Below the pieces are notes generated by a model that saw nothing but the letters and a program-made list of their open reading frames with translations, was not told the origin of the DNA and did no database searches. The position numbers were made by a program, and so were the translations under genes. Below, piece by piece: positions 7,240 to 10,862 of a stretch of DNA of 10,862 nucleotides. Positions within the stretch are counted from its first letter, which is position 1; every line of letters begins with the position of its first letter. This DNA is from JAWXTP01 sp044433415 (GTDB lineage Bacteria > Bacteroidota > Bacteroidia > Bacteroidales > Rikenellaceae), in assembly GCA_044433415.1 (NCBI GenBank), contig JAWXTP010000098.1, positions 1 through 10,862 on the forward strand. Reading direction: 5' to 3'.

Positions 7240-7280
7240 AACACTAAAAAGTAATGTTTTTCTTACTGATACTTAGTGTT
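7240..7280. repeat. Inverted repeat in the ilvD/nadC spacer
   Basis: AACACTAA at 7240-7247 and TTAGTGTT at 7273-7280 are perfect 8-base inverted copies. Nested inside, AGTAA (7250-7254) pairs with TTACT (7263-7267). The whole can act as a DNA operator or fold as a two-tier hairpin. If the distal ilvD promoter is used, it lies about 20 bases into the ilvD mRNA. Relative to the nadC promoter it sits about 60-100 bases upstream. No known regulator motif was recognised. Confidence 0.45.
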
Positions 7281-7304
7281 ATACGTTAAAAAACAATCAA
7301 TATC

Positions 7305-7312
7305 CAAACTTA
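7305..7312 (-). promoter_or_regulatory. Candidate ilvD -7 element, distal
   Basis: On the ilvD strand TAAGTTTG is a full match to TAnnTTTG, the Bacteroidetes sigma-A -7 element. The region about 20 bases upstream is T-rich but has no clear TTTG. Transcription starting near 7299 would leave a leader of roughly 310 bases holding the inverted repeat, the 52-codon ORF and the small hairpin. It lies only 25 bases from the divergent nadC -7 element. Confidence 0.4.
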
Positions 7313-7337
7313 TTAATATTAATAAAAAATAAAATAG

Positions 7338-7345
7338 TATATTTG
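7338..7345 (+). promoter_or_regulatory. nadC promoter, -7 element
   Basis: TATATTTG, followed by CAG, is a full match to TAnnTTTG and has the frequent trailing C. The expected start near 7351 leaves a plausible 45-base leader that is very A-rich (AAATTAAAAAAATT just before the ATG), consistent with Bacteroidetes initiation without Shine-Dalgarno. The -33 region is AT-rich without a clear TTTG. Confidence 0.6.
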
Positions 7346-7396
7346 CAGAATAAAGATTATAAAACAAAGATAACATAAAATAAAATTAAAAAAATT

Positions 7397-8248
7397 ATGA
7401 AAGCAGAGTATATTCCGTTCGTAGAAGAACTGATAGAACTATCTATCAAAGAGGATATTGGTGATGGTGATCACACTTCTTTATCAACAATCCCACATGA
7501 CAAACGTGGTAAAATGAAACTTCTTGTTAAACAAGAGGGCATACTTGCAGGTGTAGAAGTAGCTAAAATGGTGTTCCGTCGCCTAGATCCTACAGTAGAT
7601 TTTGAACAAATTCTTAATGATGGAGATAAAATTAAAGTTGGAGACATCGTTTTTTATGTGTCGGGTAACCTTATTACCTTATTACAGTCTGAGCGTATCA
7701 TCTTGAATCTTATTCAACGTATGAGTGGTGTTGCTACACAAACTGCTGTTTATGTTAAGCACCTAGAGGGTCTTAAAACAAAAGTTTTAGACACTCGTAA
7801 AACAACTCCTGGCATGCGTATGTTAGAGAAAATGGCCGTTAAGATAGGGGGAGGAGAAAATCACCGTATAGGTCTTTTTGATATGATACTTTTAAAAGAC
7901 AATCACATTGATTTCGCAGGCGGTATCACAAACGCTGTAACTGGAACTCACGCCTACCTTAAAGAAAAAGGTAAAGACCTTAAAATTGAGGTTGAGGTAC
8001 GTTCTATGAAAGATATAGAAGAAGTTTTTGCTGTAGGTGGCGTTGACCGCATTATGCTTGACAACTTTAACATAGAGCAAACTCGCGAAGCTGTAGAGTT
8101 TATTAATGGCAGAGTTGAGGTTGAGTCTTCAGGTGGTATTACTATTGACACTATGCGTTCTTACGCTGAGTGCGGTGTAGACTTTATCTCAGTAGGAGCT
8201 TTGACGCACCAAATTAAGAGCCTAGATTTAAGCCTAAAGGCCGTGTAA
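7397..8248 (+). CDS. nadC: Nicotinate-nucleotide pyrophosphorylase (quinolinate phosphoribosyltransferase)
   Basis: This enzyme converts quinolinate and PRPP to nicotinate mononucleotide, CO2 and pyrophosphate (EC 2.4.2.19), the step where de novo NAD synthesis joins the common pathway. At 283 residues it has the usual family length. The N-terminal half carries 'EDIGDGDHTS' at 19-28. The barrel carries 'QRMSG' with R108, 'DTRKTTPGMR' at 132-141 with R134 and K135, 'GGGENHRIGL' at 151-160 with H156 and R157, 'LLKDNH' with K167, 'EVEVRS' with E199, 'IMLDNF' with D222, and the phosphate-binding 'SSGGI' at 244-248. These are the conserved substrate-contact positions, so it should be active. The gene stands alone: neither nadA nor nadB is adjacent, and 351 bases of non-coding DNA follow. 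The ATG at 7397 sits well behind the TATATTTG promoter. Confidence 0.97.
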   Translation: MKAEYIPFVEELIELSIKEDIGDGDHTSLSTIPHDKRGKMKLLVKQEGILAGVEVAKMVFRRLDPTVDFEQILNDGDKIKVGDIVFYVSGNLITLLQSERIILNLIQRMSGVATQTAVYVKHLEGLKTKVLDTRKTTPGMRMLEKMAVKIGGGENHRIGLFDMILLKDNHIDFAGGITNAVTGTHAYLKEKGKDLKIEVEVRSMKDIEEVFAVGGVDRIMLDNFNIEQTREAVEFINGRVEVESSGGITIDTMRSYAECGVDFISVGALTHQIKSLDLSLKAV

Positions 8249-8277
8249 CATCGTGTTTCTAAGGGAGCTGAGTGAAT

Positions 8278-8403
8278 GCTTTTTCCAATAACGGCTCATC
8301 TTTGCGACCTTTTTGTGCATTTCAATGCTCACAACCCCCGAGGTTGCTCCGCTTAAAATGCACAAAAACGCCGCAAATATGAACCATTCTTGAAAAAAGA
8401 GCA
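8278..8403. repeat. Long imperfect palindrome after nadC, probable dispersed intergenic repeat
   Basis: The core is a perfect 13-bp stem, TTTTTGTGCATTT (8310-8322) with AAATGCACAAAAA (8356-8368). Further out TTTGCG (8301-8306) pairs with CGCAAA (8372-8377), and GGCTCATC (8293-8300) pairs with TATGAACC (8378-8385) apart from two mismatches. The arms then resemble each other through a TTTTTC-containing stretch out to about 8278 and 8403. An apical hairpin, CAACC (8332-8336) with GGTTG (8342-8346), fills the loop. The segment is visibly richer in G and C than its surroundings. It contains no ORF I could support. It may serve as the nadC 3' end, but it has no run of T after the stem. Confidence 0.65.
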
Positions 8404-8435
8404 CCATGGTTGTCGCTATGTACCACTCATGCGAT

Positions 8436-8484
8436 TAAGCCTTAGTTTTAATTAACGTAAAAACATAAATTAACATAGGGCTTA
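8436..8484. repeat. Inverted repeat between nadC and the peptidase gene
   Basis: TAAGCCTTA (8436-8444) can pair with TAGGGCTTA (8476-8484), giving nine pairs including one G-T, around a 31-base AT-rich loop. It sits between the long palindrome and the hairpin before the peptidase gene. With the rest of 8404-8542 being plain AT-rich sequence, I see no gene here; this stem is the only structure noted. Confidence 0.35.
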
Positions 8485-8542
8485 CAGTGGTAACTTTTAC
8501 TTATAAGATAAATATATTATATAATACCTGATTCAAATATTT

Positions 8543-8572
8543 AATGTCCGACAATGTTTTTTGTCGGACATT
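8543..8572 (+). promoter_or_regulatory. Perfect 12-bp hairpin just upstream of the peptidase gene
   Basis: AATGTCCGACAA (8543-8554) and TTGTCGGACATT (8561-8572) are exact inverted copies around a six-base TGTTTT loop, ending 27 bases before the ATG at 8600. The following TTTCTAAAT is a poor terminator tail. If it were a terminator, the peptidase promoter would have to fit into 27 bases; the only candidate there is TAACTTTA at 8582-8589, one base off consensus. It may therefore be an operator or a 5'-leader structure instead. Confidence 0.5.
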
Positions 8573-8599
8573 TCTAAATAATAACTTTAATAAATAGAT

Positions 8600-10744
8600 A
8601 TGAGAAAAATAATATTATCAGTTTTCGTGTCATTGTTTTCTTTTGGGGTAACGGCTCAAAAGACTTTTGACTATGAAGATATAATAGATGGACTGTGGAG
8701 TCAAAAATCAGTTAGTGGTGGTGACTCTATGAATGATGGTGAACATTACACAGTACGTAAAGACAATAAAATTGTTAAATATAGATATAAAGATGGCTCA
8801 GAGGTTGGTGTTATAGTAGACTTTGCAACTTTTGAACCTAAGATTTCTGTGAAGAATTACACTTTTAGCGCTGACGAGAAAAAATTGGTGCTTACAACAG
8901 ATGTGAAACCTATCTATAGACACTCTTTTACTGCTGAATATTGGATTTGTGATATAGAAACTTCTAAGATTACAAAACTTTCTAATGGAGGTGCTCAACA
9001 AGTTGCAACCCTATCTCCTGACGGAACAAAAGTAGCTTTTGTGAGAGATAATAACCTATTTTGGGTGGACTTGTCAACTATGAAAGAAACTCAGATAACA
9101 GAAGATGGTAAATTTAACTACATCCTTAATGGTATCCCTGACTGGGTGTATGAGGAAGAATACGGATTTTCACGTGCCTTTGAATGGTCACCAGAGAGTG
9201 ATAAAATCGCTTACTATAGAACAGATGAAGAAAGGGTTTCGGAGTATAATATGAACACTTTTAAAAATGAGTTATATCCTGAAAATTACAGCTTTAAATA
9301 CCCTAAGGCTGGTGAGCAAAACTCTATAGTTTCTATTTATTGCCACGATTTAAACACTGGGAAACGTGTAAAAATGAATATAGGTGATGAGGACGACCAA
9401 TATGTGCCTCGTATTATGTGGTCTAAAATAAAGGATAAGTTAGCCGTAGCTAGATTAAATAGACTACAAAATAATTTTGACTTGCTTTTATGTGATGTAA
9501 CAGATGGTACAAATACTATTATATATAATGAGAAAAATCCTCGTTATGTAGAACGCGTGGATTACCAAACTATCACCTTTACTGACAATCCCGATCAATT
9601 TATCGTAAAAAGTGAGAAAGATGGATATTGTCACCTTTACCTTTACTCTATAACTAAAGGTGAAATTACACAGATTACTTCTGGAAACTATGATGTATCT
9701 TCACTATTAGGTTTAGATAATGAGAATGGTGTTATTTATTATATGTCTCAGGAAACATCACCTCTTAAGAATAACCTTTACTCTATTAAGTTTAATGGGA
9801 AAGGCAAAAAACGCTTAACAACAGGAGAGGGAAATTATAAAATCACTCCAAGTAAAGGATTTAAGTACTATCTTAGTTTCTTCTCAAATGCTACAACACC
9901 TAATATAGTAACTTTACATACTTTTAAAGGTGACCTAGTAAGAGAGCTTGAAAATAATGCTGAGTTAGTTGCTAAAATTGACGATTACAAATTACCTCTT
10001 AAGGAGTTCTTCACATTTACTACTTCTGAGGGCGTAGAGCTAAATGGTTATATGATAAAACCTAATGGTTTTGACCCTACAAAAGAATATCCTTTATTTA
10101 TGACTCAGTATAGTGGACCAGGTTCGCAAAGTGTGTCTGATAGTTTCAGCGTAAGTTGGGAACAGGTACTTGTACAAGAGGGTTACATAGTTGCGTGTGT
10201 TGATGGTCGTGGTACTGGCGCTCGTGGTGAAGAATTTAAGAAATGCACTTATGGAAACTTGGGTAAGTATGAGGTTATAGACCAAATTGAAGCAGGTAAA
10301 TACTTAGGTTCTTTACCTTATATAAATAAGGACAGAGTAGCTATCTATGGATGGAGCTATGGTGGATTTATGGCTCTAAACTGTATATTAAAAGGTAATG
10401 ACGTATTTAAGTTAGCTGTTGCTGTAGCTCCTGTAACTTCATGGAGATATTATGATACTATCTACACAGAACTTTACAATGGCATACCTCAACAAAATGC
10501 AGCTGGATATGACGACAATTCACCTGTACACTTTGCAAAACAGCTAAAAGGCAAATTATTAATTGCTCACGGCACAGGGGATGACAACGTACACATTCAA
10601 AACACTTATGAAATGATAGAAGCCCTTGTAAAAGCAGGTAAAGATTTTGATATGGCAATCTACCCAGACAAAAATCATGGCATGGGAACTTCACGCAATC
10701 ATTTAATGAGAAAAGCTATAAAATTCGTTAAAGAGAATTTATAG
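8600..10744 (+). CDS. dpp4: Secreted dipeptidyl peptidase IV (S9B serine peptidase)
   Basis: This exopeptidase removes N-terminal X-Pro or X-Ala dipeptides (EC 3.4.14.5) and in Bacteroidales serves peptide nutrition and host-protein breakdown in the periplasm or outside the cell. Residues 1-19 form a Sec signal peptide (basic MRK, hydrophobic core, 'VTA' before Q20) with no lipobox cysteine. The beta-propeller domain, about 70-470, holds 'DWVYEEEYG' at 181-189; E186 and E187 match the double-glutamate that grips the substrate amino terminus. The alpha/beta-hydrolase domain, about 475-714, has Y504 ('QYSGPGSQ', oxyanion), nucleophile S586 in 'GWSYGG', D661 in 'GTGDDNVH' and H693 in 'DKNHGM', a complete triad. 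The 714-residue length and many stretches ('DGEHYT', 'KYPKAGE', 'ACVDGRGTGARGEE') recall Porphyromonas gingivalis DPP IV (about 723 residues). It is monocistronic within this window. Confidence 0.96.
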   Translation: MRKIILSVFVSLFSFGVTAQKTFDYEDIIDGLWSQKSVSGGDSMNDGEHYTVRKDNKIVKYRYKDGSEVGVIVDFATFEPKISVKNYTFSADEKKLVLTTDVKPIYRHSFTAEYWICDIETSKITKLSNGGAQQVATLSPDGTKVAFVRDNNLFWVDLSTMKETQITEDGKFNYILNGIPDWVYEEEYGFSRAFEWSPESDKIAYYRTDEERVSEYNMNTFKNELYPENYSFKYPKAGEQNSIVSIYCHDLNTGKRVKMNIGDEDDQYVPRIMWSKIKDKLAVARLNRLQNNFDLLLCDVTDGTNTIIYNEKNPRYVERVDYQTITFTDNPDQFIVKSEKDGYCHLYLYSITKGEITQITSGNYDVSSLLGLDNENGVIYYMSQETSPLKNNLYSIKFNGKGKKRLTTGEGNYKITPSKGFKYYLSFFSNATTPNIVTLHTFKGDLVRELENNAELVAKIDDYKLPLKEFFTFTTSEGVELNGYMIKPNGFDPTKEYPLFMTQYSGPGSQSVSDSFSVSWEQVLVQEGYIVACVDGRGTGARGEEFKKCTYGNLGKYEVIDQIEAGKYLGSLPYINKDRVAIYGWSYGGFMALNCILKGNDVFKLAVAVAPVTSWRYYDTIYTELYNGIPQQNAAGYDDNSPVHFAKQLKGKLLIAHGTGDDNVHIQNTYEMIEALVKAGKDFDMAIYPDKNHGMGTSRNHLMRKAIKFVKENL

Positions 10745-10772
10745 GGAACTTCTAAAAATTGGATTTTAACGC

Positions 10773-10860
10773 TTTTAGATTTATAAATTTCATCTTTGAA
10801 TTTTTATAAATACGCCGTGGGAACCACCACGCCTGTTTTTATAAAAATCCAAATCTAAAA
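10773..10860. repeat. Palindromic AT-rich element after the peptidase gene
   Basis: Nested inverted repeats fill the end of the window. TTTTAGATTT (10773-10782) mirrors AAATCTAAAA (10851-10860), and TTTTTATAAA (10801-10810) mirrors TTTATAAAAA (10838-10847). The left arm carries about 15 extra bases between these blocks. The centre is the G/C hairpin described separately. TCTAAAA at 10751-10757 and TTGGATTTT at 10759-10767 can pair with other copies in the element, so several folds compete. It touches the window edge and may extend beyond it. Confidence 0.55.
10816..10840 (+). terminator. Probable terminator of the peptidase gene
   Basis: CGTGG (10816-10820) pairs with CCACG (10827-10831) around GAACCA, followed by CCTG and five T. 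The hairpin starts 71 bases after the peptidase stop and forms the tip of the larger palindrome. The 5-bp GC-rich stem with a T-run is terminator-like, though three or four bases separate stem and T-run. Confidence 0.45.
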
Positions 10861-10862
10861 CT

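Larger units (their letters stand above)
6991..7396. other. Divergent ilvD/nadC intergenic regulatory region
   Basis: This 406-base AT-rich spacer separates leftward ilvD from rightward nadC and must hold the promoters of both. From left to right it contains a small G/C hairpin (7027-7049), an unlisted leftward 52-codon ORF (7048-7206), a weak ilvD -7 candidate (7129-7136), an inverted repeat (7240-7280), a second ilvD -7 candidate (7305-7312), and the best promoter match, for nadC (7338-7345). An 11-base direct repeat TCTTAAATTTA occurs at 7081-7091 and 7168-7178. I recognise no known riboswitch class, T-box (which would be unexpected in this phylum) or tRNA here. Confidence 0.7.

Noticed and set aside
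6991..7300. A known riboswitch or T-box in the ilvD leader
   Set aside because: No conserved T-box sequence, specifier-loop layout or known riboswitch core was visible; only the ORF and simple hairpins described.
7892..8151. Two reverse-strand ORFs inside nadC
   Set aside because: They overlap each other and the well-conserved NadC barrel, resemble no family, and are antisense shadows of nadC codons.
8798..10694. Reverse-strand ORFs inside the DPP IV gene
   Set aside because: They are antisense to conserved peptidase domains and match no recognisable protein, so they are shadows.
1..10862. A defence, secretion, CRISPR or mobile-element system
   Set aside because: All long ORFs are core metabolic or peptidase genes; no nuclease, transposase, integrase or regularly spaced repeat array was found.

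Overview
This window reads as an ordinary metabolic segment of a low-GC Bacteroidetes chromosome, most likely from the order Bacteroidales. Three things point there. Intergenic DNA carries the TAnnTTTG -7 element of Bacteroidetes housekeeping promoters, gene starts lack a clear Shine-Dalgarno sequence, and the products (a DUF4286 protein, a Porphyromonas-type secreted dipeptidyl peptidase IV) are typical of that phylum. These assignments rest on motif recognition and recalled family members; no search was run.

The left two thirds is transcribed leftward. Reading in transcription order, ilvD (6990 to 5173), ilvB, ilvN and ilvC (to 1831) form a tight operon. It encodes dihydroxy-acid dehydratase, both acetolactate synthase subunits and ketol-acid reductoisomerase. 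Two hairpins follow ilvC. Then come ilvA (threonine dehydratase, 1610 to 357) and, 10 bases later, a 101-residue DUF4286 protein (346 to 41). IlvA makes 2-oxobutyrate from threonine, and IlvB/N, IlvC and IlvD carry pyruvate or 2-oxobutyrate to the 2-oxo acid precursors of valine, leucine and isoleucine. The final transaminase (IlvE) and the leucine branch are not in the window.

The 406-base gap 6991-7396 separates ilvD from rightward nadC. It holds a good -7 element for nadC, two candidate -7 elements for ilvD, a 41-base inverted repeat, an unlisted 52-codon ORF rich in Leu/Ile/Val codons, and a small hairpin overlapping that ORF's stop. An amino-acid-responsive ilv leader is possible but unproven, and the geometry is not that of a classical attenuator.

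Rightward nadC (quinolinate phosphoribosyltransferase, NAD synthesis) stands alone. The 351 bases after it carry three inverted repeats, including an imperfect palindrome of about 125 bases that looks like a dispersed intergenic repeat and a perfect 12-bp hairpin just before the next gene. That gene (8600-10744) encodes a secreted S9B dipeptidyl peptidase IV with an intact catalytic triad. The window ends in another palindromic AT-rich element that may include the peptidase gene's terminator.

I found no mobile-element gene, tRNA, rRNA, CRISPR array, defence gene or novel multi-gene system. The points worth a second look are all in the intergenic DNA.
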